Assembly: GCF_963677065.1 (NCBI RefSeq)
Contig: NZ_OY781872.1
Coordinates: 553,419 to 617,418 of the forward strand
Length of the DNA stretch: 64,000 nt
Reading direction: 5' to 3'
Source: an uncultured Methanoregula sp.
Lineage (GTDB): Archaea > Halobacteriota > Methanomicrobia > Methanomicrobiales > Methanospirillaceae
Shown: positions 25,109 to 34,638 of the stretch, in pieces
How the letters are laid out: each line of letters opens with the position of its first letter
Position numbering within the stretch: the first letter of the stretch is position 1
The notes under the pieces: generated by a model
Seen by the model: the letters and a program-made list of their open reading frames with translations, nothing else
Databases searched by the model: none
Told to the model about the DNA's origin: nothing
Translations under genes and position numbers: made by a program

Positions 25109-25726
25109 TTACTGTGACCCCCCGGTCCGGATCATGTTGGTCTCTTTGAGTGCATTGAACGTGGCCTTTGCAAAGTTGATGGTGGTGCGGGTCTGTCCGC
25201 GGGCAAAGGTCCAAGCATCCTTGATGCCGGCGAGTTCGAGCACTTTCTTGCTGATATCACCGGTGACAAGCCCTGTGCCCTGCGGGGCGGGCTTGAGGGT
25301 GACCTTGACGCTGCCTGCAATGCCGGTGACCTGCATGGGGATTGAGTGGGTGAGATCGCACCCGCATTCCCAGCTGCCACAGCCGCGCCGTACCTTGACA
25401 AGGTTCATCTTTGCCTTGACAATTGCCTTCTTGATCGCATCGCCGACCTGGACATCCTTGCCCTGGCCGAACCCGATATACCCGTTGCGGTTGCCGACAA
25501 TGACAACTGCACGGAACTGGACACGGCGACCGGAGTCGGTCATCCGCTGCATCATGGCAATGTCGAGAACTTCGTCCTCAAGATCCGGAAGGAACGCATC
25601 GACGATCTCGGGTTCCTTGATCGGCCTGCCGCTTTCGAGAACCTGATCAATGCTCTTGATATCTCCCGAAGCGACGAGTTTGCCAAGACCGGTGACCGGG
25701 CGCCATTCCTGCTTTTCGTATGCCAT
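25109..25726 (-). CDS. rps5: Ribosomal protein uS5
   Basis: This 205-residue small-subunit protein has the double-stranded RNA-binding-like domain around [22 protein letters not shown] (about 66-87), followed by the S5 C-terminal domain. It acts in decoding accuracy. The stop touches the uL30 start. Confidence 0.96.
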   Translation of the reverse strand: MAYEKQEWRPVTGLGKLVASGDIKSIDQVLESGRPIKEPEIVDAFLPDLEDEVLDIAMMQRMTDSGRRVQFRAVVIVGNRNGYIGFGQGKDVQVGDAIKKAIVKAKMNLVKVRRGCGSWECGCDLTHSIPMQVTGIAGSVKVTLKPAPQGTGLVTGDISKKVLELAGIKDAWTFARGQTRTTINFAKATFNALKETNMIRTGGSQ

Positions 25727-25727
25727 T

Positions 25728-26252
25728 TTACACCAGCTCCTTCTTTATGGCGTCTGCCACCTGTTCGACATTCTTTGCGATATCGCCGGCATTCTTGTTG
25801 TATGCCGCAATGTGCTCTCCCTTGATCCGCTCTTCCGAGGGAAGGACAGATTCGCCGTGAGGGATCTCGAGCCCTGCATCCACAGCGCCTTTCAGCGCTG
25901 CAAAGACACGTGCTCCCGGGGTTGCCCGGTGGAGCCCGATGTCGAGGATTGCCTGCTCATACTGGGCCTTCTTTGCTTTTGCTGCAAAGAGCATCCCGGT
26001 GAGATATGCCGCAGGGGTGTTGGAGGTCGAGCCTTTGTACCCGTATTTCTCGAGTTCGCTTGAGTTTGCTGCAACAAGCGTGCGGTCGCCTTCCATCTCC
26101 GCGGTCACCAGCTGGATGATGATGTGCCGGTTTGTCTTCCTGACAACCATCCGCGGCGCATCAGCGACAACAAGCCGTGTCCGCTGGTAGTAGTCGGTCT
26201 TGCCTTCCCTCCTTCTTCTGAAGGGGACAAAATACCGTGATCCTGTCGCCAT
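25728..26252 (-). CDS. rpl18: Ribosomal protein uL18
   Basis: This 174-residue 5S-rRNA-binding protein has the N-terminal [16 protein letters not shown] motif and the archaeal length. It lies one base upstream of uS5. Confidence 0.96.
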   Translation of the reverse strand: MATGSRYFVPFRRRREGKTDYYQRTRLVVADAPRMVVRKTNRHIIIQLVTAEMEGDRTLVAANSSELEKYGYKGSTSNTPAAYLTGMLFAAKAKKAQYEQAILDIGLHRATPGARVFAALKGAVDAGLEIPHGESVLPSEERIKGEHIAAYNKNAGDIAKNVEQVADAIKKELV

Positions 26253-26253
26253 G

Positions 26254-26706
26254 TTACTTCATCCTCCCCTGGAGGATCTCCATCTGCGCTTTCATGTGCG
26301 CGACACTTCTGAACTGACCGCCTGCCGCTTTCCGGTAAAGGATACGGTAGAAATGCCGGTCAATGGTGCCGGCATCGCGGAGTTCAACAAGTACTTTCCT
26401 GATTGCACGGATCTTCTGGACCCATGCAGTCTTGCTCGGGTTGCGGGCACCTGCCGCACCCTTTCGTTTCCCGGGACCCTTGCGGTGGCCGTAGGAGCGC
26501 TGGGCAATCCGTGCCCGTGCTCTGCCGCGGCTGACACCTTTCTTCTGCCGTGCCTTGATGGCACCGTCAGTGATGAGGCCGCGAAGATCCTCGCGGGAGA
26601 TCGCGTTCTCGATGTCCGAGAGCCGGGCCGGGTCGAACCATACGCGGTTGACACCACATTTCAGTATGGATGCAACGATCCGCTTCTGGCTGGCGACGTC
26701 ACTCAT
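26254..26706 (-). CDS. rpl19e: Ribosomal protein eL19
   Basis: This 150-residue archaeal/eukaryotic-type protein has the basic middle motif [12 protein letters not shown] (about 53-64) and the long charged C-terminal helix. Its start overlaps the end of the eL32 gene by eight bases. Confidence 0.96.
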   Translation of the reverse strand: MSDVASQKRIVASILKCGVNRVWFDPARLSDIENAISREDLRGLITDGAIKARQKKGVSRGRARARIAQRSYGHRKGPGKRKGAAGARNPSKTAWVQKIRAIRKVLVELRDAGTIDRHFYRILYRKAAGGQFRSVAHMKAQMEILQGRMK

Positions 26707-27400
26707 TCTTCTTCACCCCTGATTTGGCAGTCTTGGCCTTGGGCTTTGCTGCTGCCTTGGGCTTTGACTCAGCATCCTTTTCAGCAGCGGGCTTGGCGGC
26801 CTTTGCCGGTGCTTTCTTCTCAGTAGGCTTCTCGGCAGAGTCTGCCTTGGGTTTTGCAGCCTTTGCAGGAGCCTTCTTCTCCTCAGCCTTTGGTGCCGGT
26901 TTTTCCTTTGCAGCTTCCTTCTTTGCCGGGGCGGAAGGTGCTTTTGTCTTGGAGGGCTTTGCTTCTTTCTTCGCTTTTCCCTCCGCCTTCACCGGTGCCT
27001 TTACCGGCTTCTTTGCCTCGACCTTGACGGTGCGGGCATTCAGGACCTTGATACCTGCTGCGCCTGCCTTCTCTTGGATGGCGATTCGCTTGCGGTCCCC
27101 GACAGTGGCTGCAATCCGGATTGCCTGGGTCTTGGGATCGAGGCCTTCAAGTTCCTTTAACGATGCAACCAGGACTTCAAAGAAGCCGCTCGGGTGCATG
27201 TTGCGCACAGCAACGGGGCTGCCGTAACCGGGCTTCGGGAGTGCTCCCTTTGCCTTCTTCTGCTCCCTCTGCTTGTTGTGCTGGCCGCGGGGCTTTCTCC
27301 AGGAATCGGAGAGCTGGCGTTTCTTGCCGTATCCGTCGCGTTTGAAGCTTGCGCCTTTTTCCACGCGCACCCGGATCAGTCTTTTCACTTCAGTAGTCAT
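26699..27400 (-). CDS. rpl32e: Ribosomal protein eL32 with long Lys/Ala/Pro tail
   Basis: Residues 1 to about 130 are a normal eL32 (R-D-G-Y-G-K-K-R-Q-L-S-D-S-W-R-K-P-R-G near 21-39). A further 100 residues or so form a low-complexity basic tail made of K-K, A-P and E repeats (KAPSAPAKKEAAKEKPAPKA is one stretch). The usual archaeal protein has about 130-140 residues, so the tail nearly doubles it. The tail looks like that of the tandem rubredoxin elsewhere in this window. It may add nonspecific RNA contacts (inference). It overlaps the eL19 start by eight bases. Confidence 0.94.
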   Translation of the reverse strand: MTTEVKRLIRVRVEKGASFKRDGYGKKRQLSDSWRKPRGQHNKQREQKKAKGALPKPGYGSPVAVRNMHPSGFFEVLVASLKELEGLDPKTQAIRIAATVGDRKRIAIQEKAGAAGIKVLNARTVKVEAKKPVKAPVKAEGKAKKEAKPSKTKAPSAPAKKEAAKEKPAPKAEEKKAPAKAAKPKADSAEKPTEKKAPAKAAKPAAEKDAESKPKAAAKPKAKTAKSGVKKNE

Positions 27401-27406
27401 CTATGA

Positions 27407-27931
27407 TCAGCCCCTCTGGACCATATAGATTCCATCCTGGAAAACGCGCGGGTCGCGGTTGCGGATGTGGGTCGCATGTTCGATATTGGCAGCGGATGTA
27501 CCGACAAGTTCGCGGTCGATACCTGTGAGAACAACCTCATCGTTTGCCACTTTTGCAGTGACACCGGCTTCAATCCGTGCAAACCGTGATTTCTTCTCGC
27601 CAAGGAAATTGGCGATCTCAAGACGGTTACCCTGGAGTTTGAGCTGGATGGGGAAGTGGCTGTAGACCACTTTCATGCGGTACTCGAAGCCTTCGCTCAC
27701 GCCACGGAACATGTTCTTCGTGTGCGCTTCAAGAGTTCCGACCATCGCGGTGATCTCCTTCCTGCTGGATTCGGTTGAGATGGTGATCTCACCGTTTTCG
27801 CAGGTGACGATAACCTGGGGGAACCGCATGTTGCGGGAGAGCTGCCCTTTTGGACCGGTTACGCGAAGCTGCATGCCGTCAAGCTGGGCTTTTATGCCCT
27901 CGGGAATTTTTACTTTTCTTACTGCTGACAT
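27407..27931 (-). CDS. rpl6: Ribosomal protein uL6
   Basis: This protein of about 174 residues has two repeated L6 domains (G-I-K-A-Q-L-D-G-M-Q-L-R-V-T-G-P-K-G near 12-29 and a second copy from about 87). Two ATGs begin the frame (27934 and 27931). The second was preferred because the AAGGTG site lies at better spacing. It binds near the sarcin-ricin loop of 23S rRNA. Confidence 0.95.
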   Translation of the reverse strand: MSAVRKVKIPEGIKAQLDGMQLRVTGPKGQLSRNMRFPQVIVTCENGEITISTESSRKEITAMVGTLEAHTKNMFRGVSEGFEYRMKVVYSHFPIQLKLQGNRLEIANFLGEKKSRFARIEAGVTAKVANDEVVLTGIDRELVGTSAANIEHATHIRNRDPRVFQDGIYMVQRG

Positions 27932-27943
27932 CATTGCACCTTC

Positions 27944-28336
27944 TTAGTAGACGTACCCGAGCAGTTCGCCGCCAATGCCTTCTTTCCTTGCCTGGACGTG
28001 GGATATGACGCCACGCGAGGTCGAAAGCATCAGGAGACCGAAGTTCTTCCCGGGGAGGTACTGTTTCTCCCAGTATTCCATTTCGTCCAGCTGTACTGAA
28101 AACCGCGGGGTGATGGCACCGCAACGGTTGATCTTGCCGGTCAGGTTGACCTTGAGCTGTCCGCCTCTGCCGTCATCAACGAACTCGAAGCTGCCGATGT
28201 AGCCGGCGTCCTGCATAATGCGAAGCATTGCGCCAAGGAGTTTGCTTGCGGGTTCGATGACGCACACGGACTTTCCGGTATCACCGGCATTTTTTAATGC
28301 ACACATTCCGTCTGCAATTGGGTTTACTCGTGTCAT
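27944..28336 (-). CDS. rps8: Ribosomal protein uS8
   Basis: This 130-residue 16S-binding protein begins [11 protein letters not shown], the exact archaeal uS8 start, and ends with the [20 protein letters not shown] motif. The start at 28336 excludes an upstream in-frame stretch that runs through uS14 in another frame. Confidence 0.96.
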   Translation of the reverse strand: MTRVNPIADGMCALKNAGDTGKSVCVIEPASKLLGAMLRIMQDAGYIGSFEFVDDGRGGQLKVNLTGKINRCGAITPRFSVQLDEMEYWEKQYLPGKNFGLLMLSTSRGVISHVQARKEGIGGELLGYVY

Positions 28337-28353
28337 TGTGCAACTCAACTCCT

Positions 28354-28509
28354 TTAGCTCATCTTCTTGAAGCCCATCTTCTGGGCCCATTCGCGGAAGC
28401 ACTGCCTGCAGAACATGATGTGGTATCTGCGTACGAGCCCCTGTTTGCGCCCGCACATCTTGCACTCGTTCGCACCGCGACCGTAGATCTTCTTCCTTTC
28501 TCCTGCCAT
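28354..28509 (-). CDS. rps14: Ribosomal protein uS14, zinc-binding type
   Basis: This 51-residue protein has a four-cysteine zinc site, C16-x2-C19 and C34-x2-C37, and the conserved tail [12 protein letters not shown]. It sits between uL5 and uS8 as in all archaea. The ATG overlaps the uL5 stop by one base. Confidence 0.95.
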   Translation of the reverse strand: MAGERKKIYGRGANECKMCGRKQGLVRRYHIMFCRQCFREWAQKMGFKKMS

Positions 28510-29015
28510 TAGCGCACCTCGACCTGGTACTTCTCCTTGAGAAATGCAATTGCATCCGTCTTGTTCACGCGCTGTTTTAAGGGGAGTTTCTTCTGCTCCA
28601 TCTTCCTGCGGGTGATCCGGATACCTTTGCGCTCGAGGACGACGTTGACATCCATACCATAGATACCGATCTGCGGGTCGTAGGACATTCCGGGGAAGTC
28701 CGTGTGTTCTTCGATACCAAACGCAAAGTTTCCGCTCTTGTCGAACTGGCTCTCAAAGACCGTTTTCTGGACGATCGTAAGAGCGGTTGCAATGAAATCG
28801 CGGGCGGGTTTGCCACGGAGTGTGACCTTGCAGCCGATGGGCATGCCTTTCCTTACGGAAAACGCGGGCTGCGTCTTCTTGGCAATGCTCCGGATCGGCG
28901 TCTGTTTGGTGATCGTCTTCATGATGTTCTCGGCTTTCACGAGCTTGTCGCCGGCCTCGCCGACTCCCATGTGGACGACAACCTTATCGATGTAGATATC
29001 ACGCATTGAGGTCAC
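28509..29015 (-). CDS. rpl5: Ribosomal protein uL5
   Basis: This 168-residue 5S-rRNA-binding protein has the [13 protein letters not shown] motif near 10-22. The frame opens at a GTG (29015) overlapping the eS4 stop by four bases; ATG 29006 is the alternative. Length is normal for archaea. Confidence 0.95.
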   Translation of the reverse strand: MTSMRDIYIDKVVVHMGVGEAGDKLVKAENIMKTITKQTPIRSIAKKTQPAFSVRKGMPIGCKVTLRGKPARDFIATALTIVQKTVFESQFDKSGNFAFGIEEHTDFPGMSYDPQIGIYGMDVNVVLERKGIRITRRKMEQKKLPLKQRVNKTDAIAFLKEKYQVEVR

Positions 29016-29737
29016 GCTTCATGCCCCCATTTTGCAACTGCGGATGTCTTCTTGCCAACCATGTAGATGTACGTTGAGACGGTGTCGAACTTGGTGCCGG
29101 TCTTCTCATCCTCAAGAATGATCTTGTTGGGGACGCTGCCGGGAACCTTGACGATATCGAGAATCCGCGCAACCTTGCCGGAGTGTTTACCGCCGATGAT
29201 CATCGCCATGTTGCCAACTGCAAACGGGAAGTGATCAACGATCTTGAACCGGGTCTCGGGCTCAAGGGAGAGGACAATTGAATCCCCTGATTTGTAGGTG
29301 TTGTCGGCGAGCAGATTGGAGCCGTCTCTCATGTTGAGCTGGACTTTGCCACCGGTGATGGTCGTCTTGTTCTTGATCTTGCAGAGACGGGTCTTGGCTG
29401 CCTCGGCATCGATCTCGATTGATACATGCCGGCCGTCCTTGTCTCTTAAGATGCGGTAGTACTTGTTGATCTTGGGAAGGGCGATGATATCGAAGATACC
29501 GATACCCATCCTGGGATCGCGGCAGGCCTTTCCGTTGATGATCACATCTTTCTGGCGGAGGATCTGCTTGATCTCCTTCATATTCCGCGCAAAGTCCATA
29601 TGGTCCCGGAGCCAGACGGCAATCGGCATGGCGTTTGCATTGTGCGGGCCCGGTGCTGTTTTTGTGATGAACGTCGTGGTCTTCTTTGCAATGTGCCACG
29701 AGTCCGGGGCGTTTAAACGTTTCAGATGGTCTGACAT
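29012..29737 (-). CDS. rps4e: Ribosomal protein eS4
   Basis: This 241-residue archaeal/eukaryotic-type protein starts M-S-D-H-L-K-R-L-N-A-P, then has an S4 RNA-binding domain (about 42-105) and a C-terminal KOW-like part. It lies between uL24 and uL5, as usual. Confidence 0.96.
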   Translation of the reverse strand: MSDHLKRLNAPDSWHIAKKTTTFITKTAPGPHNANAMPIAVWLRDHMDFARNMKEIKQILRQKDVIINGKACRDPRMGIGIFDIIALPKINKYYRILRDKDGRHVSIEIDAEAAKTRLCKIKNKTTITGGKVQLNMRDGSNLLADNTYKSGDSIVLSLEPETRFKIVDHFPFAVGNMAMIIGGKHSGKVARILDIVKVPGSVPNKIILEDEKTGTKFDTVSTYIYMVGKKTSAVAKWGHEA

Positions 29738-30102
29738 TATTCAGTCTCCCCCAGTTTTGCCACACGGCGCTTGTCTGCGAGGTTCAGCTTGGTGATCTGC
29801 ACGTTCGACGCATCAATACCACGGGGCACTTCAGTGCCATCTGCCTTATTGGACGATACACCGTGGACAATAATTTTTGACTTCTTGGTATCGACTGCAT
29901 CAACGAGGCCTTCAGTCCCGACGAAATCGCCACGGGTCACCTTAACGGTGTCACCTTTGACAACGCGCAGGGTCTTCTTCGGGTATTTTTCCTTGAGTGC
30001 CTCGGAGAGCGGGGCATTGAGGAATTTCGTGTTGACGTGGGACGGTGCAGTATAGCGGGCCTTTCTCTGTTTTCTTGGCTGTGAACTTTCAATTCTTACC
30101 AT
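29737..30102 (-). CDS. rpl24: Ribosomal protein uL24
   Basis: This 121-residue protein has a KOW motif (V-V-K-G-D-T-V-K-V-T-R-G-D-F-V-G near 47-62) and the archaeal N-terminal extension. The ATG at 30102 begins M-V-R-I-E-S-S-Q-P-R-K-Q-R-K-A-R. Upstream in-frame sequence belongs to uL14 read in the wrong frame. Its stop overlaps the eS4 start by one base. Confidence 0.95.
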   Translation of the reverse strand: MVRIESSQPRKQRKARYTAPSHVNTKFLNAPLSEALKEKYPKKTLRVVKGDTVKVTRGDFVGTEGLVDAVDTKKSKIIVHGVSSNKADGTEVPRGIDASNVQITKLNLADKRRVAKLGETE

Positions 30103-30112
30103 ACTGCACACC

Positions 30113-30511
30113 TCAGACAATGATCGTTGCCATCGAGCCGAGCTTGGGGAAACGCTCTGCAACTTCACGGGCAACCGGTCCCTTGATCTCAGTTCCCTTG
30201 GGCTCGTTCTTCTCATCCACGACAACGACCGCGTTGTCATCAAAGGATACCCGCATGCCGTTTGGCCTGCGCATCTCCTTCTTTGCGCGGATGACGACTG
30301 CGCGTACAAGCTTGCGGCGCATATCCGGGGTACCTTTCTGGACGCTGGCTGTACAGAGATCGCCAAGGCCCAGTTTGGGCTGACGGCGCCTGACACCATG
30401 GTAGCCAAAGACCGAGATGATCTGCACGGTTCGTGCACCGGTATTATCAGCGCATGCAAGCCTTGTTCCCGTTGCAAGTGACCTCGGCGTCTTGGACTGC
30501 TTTGCCTTCAT
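30113..30511 (-). CDS. rpl14: Ribosomal protein uL14
   Basis: This 132-residue protein has the motifs [11 protein letters not shown] near 22-32 and [14 protein letters not shown] near 82-95. The ATG at 30511 overlaps the uS17 stop by four bases and gives the standard archaeal length. Confidence 0.96.
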   Translation of the reverse strand: MKAKQSKTPRSLATGTRLACADNTGARTVQIISVFGYHGVRRRQPKLGLGDLCTASVQKGTPDMRRKLVRAVVIRAKKEMRRPNGMRVSFDDNAVVVVDEKNEPKGTEIKGPVAREVAERFPKLGSMATIIV

Positions 30512-30834
30512 GGCTGAAGCACCTCCACGACAACGAAGGTAGTGCTCTTGGAGAGCGGCCTGCATTCAGCAATCTTCACCATATCACCGACTTTTGCCTG
30601 GATACAGGGTGTGCTGTGAGCATGGAGTTTGGAGCTGCGCTTTTCGTACCGCTTGTATTTACGGACATAGTGCATGTAATTTCGTTCCACTACGACCGTG
30701 CCCATCATACGATCGCTCACGACTTTGCCGGTGATCACCTGGCCGCGCACCGGTAAAGTGCCGTGAAACGGACAATTAACATCCTTGCACTCGGTTTTTG
30801 GTGCCTGGACGTTCAATCCAATGTTTTGTGCCAT
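30508..30834 (-). CDS. rps17: Ribosomal protein uS17
   Basis: This 108-residue OB-fold protein has the central motif [16 protein letters not shown] near 36-51 and an archaeal N-terminal extension with a C-x4-C pair. It lies between the RNase P protein gene and uL14. Confidence 0.95.
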   Translation of the reverse strand: MAQNIGLNVQAPKTECKDVNCPFHGTLPVRGQVITGKVVSDRMMGTVVVERNYMHYVRKYKRYEKRSSKLHAHSTPCIQAKVGDMVKIAECRPLSKSTTFVVVEVLQP

Positions 30835-31118
30835 TATGTTATCCTCTTCTTTTCGTGCAGGTTGATCCTTTTTTCAGGAGCCAGAACCATAACGGAGCCA
30901 TCTATCTCAACAAGTTCCCTGCCGGGAAGCTTGACCTGAAAGGTGCTGTGCATCTTCTGGATGCGCTTTACACCACTGCAGGTCTTTATCGCGAACAGGT
31001 TTTTCGTTTCATCGATGATGGTACCGGATAGTCCCCGGTGATGCTGGTTGGAAGCTCCTGAGACCAGAATGTCCAGACCTATGAGTTCATGGCTGAGGAC
31101 ATTCTGGGAAGAGATCAT
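30834..31118 (-). CDS. rnp1: Ribonuclease P protein component 1 (Rpp29/Pop4)
   Basis: This 94-residue Sm-like beta-barrel protein of the RNase P holoenzyme contains [12 protein letters not shown] and [12 protein letters not shown], as in Rpp29. It helps bind precursor tRNA during 5'-end maturation. Its place between uL29 and uS17 is diagnostic for archaea. The start overlaps the uL29 stop by four bases. Confidence 0.93.
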   Translation of the reverse strand: MISSQNVLSHELIGLDILVSGASNQHHRGLSGTIIDETKNLFAIKTCSGVKRIQKMHSTFQVKLPGRELVEIDGSVMVLAPEKRINLHEKKRIT

Positions 31119-31318
31119 GCAGTTCTCCTGCGGTTCTGCTCGGTCATCATGCGGGCAATGGTTCGCCGGAGTTCGCCAATGTGGCCGGGATTCTCGGTGG
31201 CCCCGCCAGCACTCACTTTACCGTAGTGCTGGACAAGTTCCATCCGGAGTTTTCCCATCTGTTCCTGCAGTTCCACATCGGAGAGCTGCTGGACGTCTTT
31301 GGCCCTAAATATTGCCAT
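31115..31318 (-). CDS. rpl29: Ribosomal protein uL29
   Basis: This 67-residue two-helix protein has the typical motif L-S-D-V-E-L-Q-E-Q-M-G-K-L-R-M-E-L and ends R-R-T-I-A-R-M-M-T-E. It sits near the tunnel exit, where SRP and SecY dock. Its start overlaps the uS3 stop by one base. Confidence 0.95.
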   Translation of the reverse strand: MAIFRAKDVQQLSDVELQEQMGKLRMELVQHYGKVSAGGATENPGHIGELRRTIARMMTEQNRRRTA

Positions 31319-32013
31319 TACTGTTCCTCCGCAAATTCCTCATCGGGAAGTGCCGGCTCTTCAGCATCCACGTCACCGACAGGAGTTACCACGGTTTTCG
31401 ATGCAGGGCGCTTCTTCTCCTGTTCAATAAGTGAGAAGTGGTCGGGCAGTTTTGCTCCTGCGGGAACAAGCTTGACCTGGACACCAATGACGCCGAGTTT
31501 CTTGATTGCAACAGCATAGCCTTTCTCGACGATCGTGTTGCTGGGTTCACCGCAGTGCTTGATGTACCCTTCAGTGAATTTCTGGGTACGGGCACGGGCT
31601 CCGGTCAGTTTTCCGGCGATGACAACTTCGCATCCGAGTGCGCCGGAATCCATAACGCGGCGCAGGATGCTGGTTCCGGCCTTGCGGAAGTACCAGCCGC
31701 GCTCAAGCGCATTTGCCAGCCGCTCTGCCATGATCTGGGCATTGAAGCTGGGATTGGTGACCTGCTGGACTTCGATCTGCGGGGATTCGACACCGTAGTT
31801 CTGGGCAAGGTCCTGGGTCAGCTGGTGAACCAGCTTGCCACCCTTGCCGATAACGATACCGGGTTTTTCCGCAAAGATCGTGACCTGGGTCCCAAGGGGT
31901 GTCCGGGCGATATCCATACCGCCGTATCCTGCCCGCTTGAGCTCCTTTGAGAGATACTTCTCTACGCGGGCTTTCCTGACACCTTCAGCAATAAATTTTC
32001 TTTCTACTGCCAT
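31318..32013 (-). CDS. rps3: Ribosomal protein uS3
   Basis: This 231-residue protein has a KH domain, with G-K-G-G-K-L-V-H-Q-L near 57-66, and the S3 C-terminal domain with R-V-M-D-S-G-A-L-G-C-E-V near 119-130. An acidic tail (about 205-231, A-E-E-P-A-L-P-D-E-E) is present. It helps form the mRNA entry site. Confidence 0.96.
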   Translation of the reverse strand: MAVERKFIAEGVRKARVEKYLSKELKRAGYGGMDIARTPLGTQVTIFAEKPGIVIGKGGKLVHQLTQDLAQNYGVESPQIEVQQVTNPSFNAQIMAERLANALERGWYFRKAGTSILRRVMDSGALGCEVVIAGKLTGARARTQKFTEGYIKHCGEPSNTIVEKGYAVAIKKLGVIGVQVKLVPAGAKLPDHFSLIEQEKKRPASKTVVTPVGDVDAEEPALPDEEFAEEQ

Positions 32014-32477
32014 TATGCCACCTCGCGAACCACGATTTCGATATTCACGGATTCACGGACTTTGGGGGTAGCACGCCCCATTGCACGGGGGAAGAACGCT
32101 TTCTGGGCACGGCCGCGGTTTGCCGATGCATGAATGATCTCGAGATTTTCTGCATCGAGACCGACATACTCGGCGTTCTTCTTGACGGATGCAAGGATCC
32201 GGAGGTATTCCTTGGATGCCTTGACGGGATACCGTCCTGCATCCCAGTTACCGGGAAGACCACGTTTGTGCGCAACATTGCGGTTGAACCGCCGGAAGGG
32301 AATTGCCTTCTTGAGTTTGACCACTTCATTCAGGTATGCAATCGCATCGTTCACGCGCTGGTGACGGATGAACGTGGCAATCTCGATTGAATGCTTGGGT
32401 GACATGTTCAGCTCGTTGGCTTTTGCTCTTGCAATGGTGTCACCCTTGATTTTCTGTGAGTATTCAGTTCTTGCCAT
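32013..32477 (-). CDS. rpl22: Ribosomal protein uL22
   Basis: This 154-residue archaeal-length protein lines the nascent-peptide tunnel through the loop with [13 protein letters not shown]. It is placed between uS19 and uS3 with a one-base overlap of uS3. Confidence 0.96.
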   Translation of the reverse strand: MARTEYSQKIKGDTIARAKANELNMSPKHSIEIATFIRHQRVNDAIAYLNEVVKLKKAIPFRRFNRNVAHKRGLPGNWDAGRYPVKASKEYLRILASVKKNAEYVGLDAENLEIIHASANRGRAQKAFFPRAMGRATPKVRESVNIEIVVREVA

Positions 32478-32483
32478 ATCTCA

Positions 32484-32903
32484 TCACTTCAGCGGAACGT
32501 ACTTGCTTCCTCTGGTTGCACCGATACCGGCGCTACCGTGAGCGACCCTCTTTCTTGTCAATGCGAATTCGCCAAGGTAGTGGAAGATCGACTCCGGCTG
32601 GAATTCCACTTTGACGAATTCCTTGCCATTGTAGATCTCGATCGTTTTCCCGATCATTTCGGGCATTACAATCATCTCGCGGAGGTGTGTCCTGATCTTC
32701 TCGTTACCTTCGCGGACGTTTGCCAGTAATGTCTCTTCACCACGGGAAAATCCGCGCACGATCTTGCGGCGGGGGCGGGCTGGCATGAGGGGGAGAAGTT
32801 CGCTGATCCCCATCGCTTTCAGCTCGTCGATCTTAAACCCGCGGTAGGTGAACTCCTCACGCCGTCTTGGCATCCTCTTCTGTGTCTTTTTAGGTGCTGC
32901 CAT
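32484..32903 (-). CDS. rps19: Ribosomal protein uS19
   Basis: This 139-residue protein has the C-terminal motif G-E-F-A-L-T-R-K-R-V-A-H-G-S-A-G-I-G-A-T-R, typical of archaeal uS19, and a basic N-terminal extension. It lies in the head of the small subunit. Confidence 0.96.
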   Translation of the reverse strand: MAAPKKTQKRMPRRREEFTYRGFKIDELKAMGISELLPLMPARPRRKIVRGFSRGEETLLANVREGNEKIRTHLREMIVMPEMIGKTIEIYNGKEFVKVEFQPESIFHYLGEFALTRKRVAHGSAGIGATRGSKYVPLK

Positions 32904-32909
32904 TACCCA

Positions 32910-33635
32910 TCACTTCCTGCTCTTACCTGTCCTGCGTGCAGCCACAGATCCCACGGTCCTGCCTGGAGAAGTACCCCGGGCAATCGTTTTCGGGCGACCG
33001 GTGTGCTGGTGTCCACCGCCACCGAACGGGTGGTCGATGACGTTCATTGCTACACCACGGACGCGGGGCCAGTTGGATGCGGTGTTCTGCATCTTGTGGT
33101 ACTTGTTTCCTGCTTTCACGAACGGTTTCTCTACGCGGCCGCCACCTGCAACAATTCCGACTGTTGCACGGCAGCGTGCGTTGAACCACTTGGTCTTGCC
33201 GCTGGGCATCCTGACACCAACGCGGTCTTCCGACTTGTCAACAACAACAGCCTGGACTCCCGATGAGCGGACAAACTTGCCGCCATCATTGGGACGTGCC
33301 TCGATGTTGCAGATATAGGTACCGGTCGGGATATTCTGGAGCGTCAGGGTGTTGCCGTTCTTGACTTCACCTGCGGCCGCCCAAAGGAGGGAATCGCCGA
33401 TACCGACACCCTCGGTGACGAGCATGTAGACCTTGGCACCATCCTCAAGTTTCACAAGAGCGATGGGGGCATTGCGGGCCGGGTCATGTTCGATATCGAT
33501 AACCGTGCCGGTGATTTTCTGCGTGTCGTCGCCAATGTGCTTCAGCTCGGCCTTGTACCGGTGAGATGGTGCGCGGTATGTCGGGCCTCCCTTTCCTCGG
33601 GCTTGTGTAGTAATTCTATGTCCCATGTTCCCCAC
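32910..33635 (-). CDS. rpl2: Ribosomal protein uL2
   Basis: This 241-residue protein has the peptidyl-transferase-centre motif R-G-V-A-M-N-V-I-D-H-P-F-G-G-G-G-H near residues 194-210, which includes the conserved histidine. Length is normal for archaea. Confidence 0.97.
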   Translation of the reverse strand: MGNMGHRITTQARGKGGPTYRAPSHRYKAELKHIGDDTQKITGTVIDIEHDPARNAPIALVKLEDGAKVYMLVTEGVGIGDSLLWAAAGEVKNGNTLTLQNIPTGTYICNIEARPNDGGKFVRSSGVQAVVVDKSEDRVGVRMPSGKTKWFNARCRATVGIVAGGGRVEKPFVKAGNKYHKMQNTASNWPRVRGVAMNVIDHPFGGGGHQHTGRPKTIARGTSPGRTVGSVAARRTGKSRK

Positions 33636-33636
33636 C

Positions 33637-33885
33637 TTACATTATGCCGAGCCGGCTGAGGATCTCCTCGGCGGCTTTGTCATTCTCAAAGCTCACGATT
33701 GCCTTCTTCTGGCCGTGCATGGTCATGAGCGTTCTGACACTCTTGACCTTCTGGCCGAACGACTTCTCGATCTCGCGCTTGACATCATCCTTGCTTGCCT
33801 CGCGGGTGACAAGGAACTGGAGCTTGCTCTGGTTCTCGAGGAGGACCATTGCCTTTTCCGTGACAAACGGGTACTTAAGAGTCAT
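33637..33885 (-). CDS. rpl23: Ribosomal protein uL23
   Basis: This 82-residue protein starts M-T-L-K-Y-P-F-V-T-E-K-A and ends with the R-T-L-M-T-M-H-G-Q-K-K-A core motif. It forms the tunnel-exit docking site for SRP and lies one base from uL2. Confidence 0.96.
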   Translation of the reverse strand: MTLKYPFVTEKAMVLLENQSKLQFLVTREASKDDVKREIEKSFGQKVKSVRTLMTMHGQKKAIVSFENDKAAEEILSRLGIM

Positions 33886-34632
33886 TTACCTGCCCTCCAG
33901 GCGTACGAGTGCACTCTCAGTCCAGACCGTCAGGCGTCCTGCCTGCATGCCGGGAGCGAGGTGTTCGACGTTCAGCTGGTCGACCGTTACAACGTCCACG
34001 CCGGAAAGATTGCGGGCAGCGAGCAGGGGCTTTTCTGCAGTGACAATGAGCAGGCTCTTGCGCTGCTTGAACCTGCGGCCCCGCATCTTGCCTCTGCCGG
34101 CTCTGACCTTCTTGCTCTCTTTTGCACGCTCAATATCGTTGTAGACACCGGCGGTGGTCAGTGCAGTGATGACATCCTTCGTGAGGCTGATTGCCTCGAA
34201 CTTGTCTTCAAGGATAACGGGTACTGCACCCTCGTAAAGGTGGCCGCGTCCCTTGATGAGTTCCTCGTTGACGCTTGCTGCAACTGCCGAGCGGAAGGCC
34301 TTCTGCTTCTCTTTCTGGTTGATCTCCTTGATCAGGACTTTCTCCACTTTCGGGGGGTGGGCTTCACGACCGCCCTTGGCCTGCGGAACCTTGGCGGCGC
34401 GGGAACCATTCTTGAGACGCGGGACATGTGATGAACCGCGACCGCTTCCCCAGCCGACTGCAGACGAGCAGATACCGGCAAACGGATACGAGCCGTGTGG
34501 CTGTCTCCGGGTGCTCTGGAGTGCCATGACTGCCTTCTTGATCAGATCGGGGCGGTACTCTTCCGAGAACATTTCCGGAAGATCGATACTCTTGGTAACT
34601 CCGCCATCCAGTGATTTAACCTGTGCTTTCAT
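33886..34632 (-). CDS. rpl4: Ribosomal protein uL4
   Basis: This 248-residue protein has the tunnel loop G-S-Y-P-F-A-G-I-C-S-S-A-V-G-W-G-S-G-R near 48-66, conserved in archaea and eukaryotes. It starts six bases after uL3 and touches uL23. Confidence 0.97.
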   Translation of the reverse strand: MKAQVKSLDGGVTKSIDLPEMFSEEYRPDLIKKAVMALQSTRRQPHGSYPFAGICSSAVGWGSGRGSSHVPRLKNGSRAAKVPQAKGGREAHPPKVEKVLIKEINQKEKQKAFRSAVAASVNEELIKGRGHLYEGAVPVILEDKFEAISLTKDVITALTTAGVYNDIERAKESKKVRAGRGKMRGRRFKQRKSLLIVTAEKPLLAARNLSGVDVVTVDQLNVEHLAPGMQAGRLTVWTESALVRLEGR

Positions 34633-34638
34633 CTCTGA

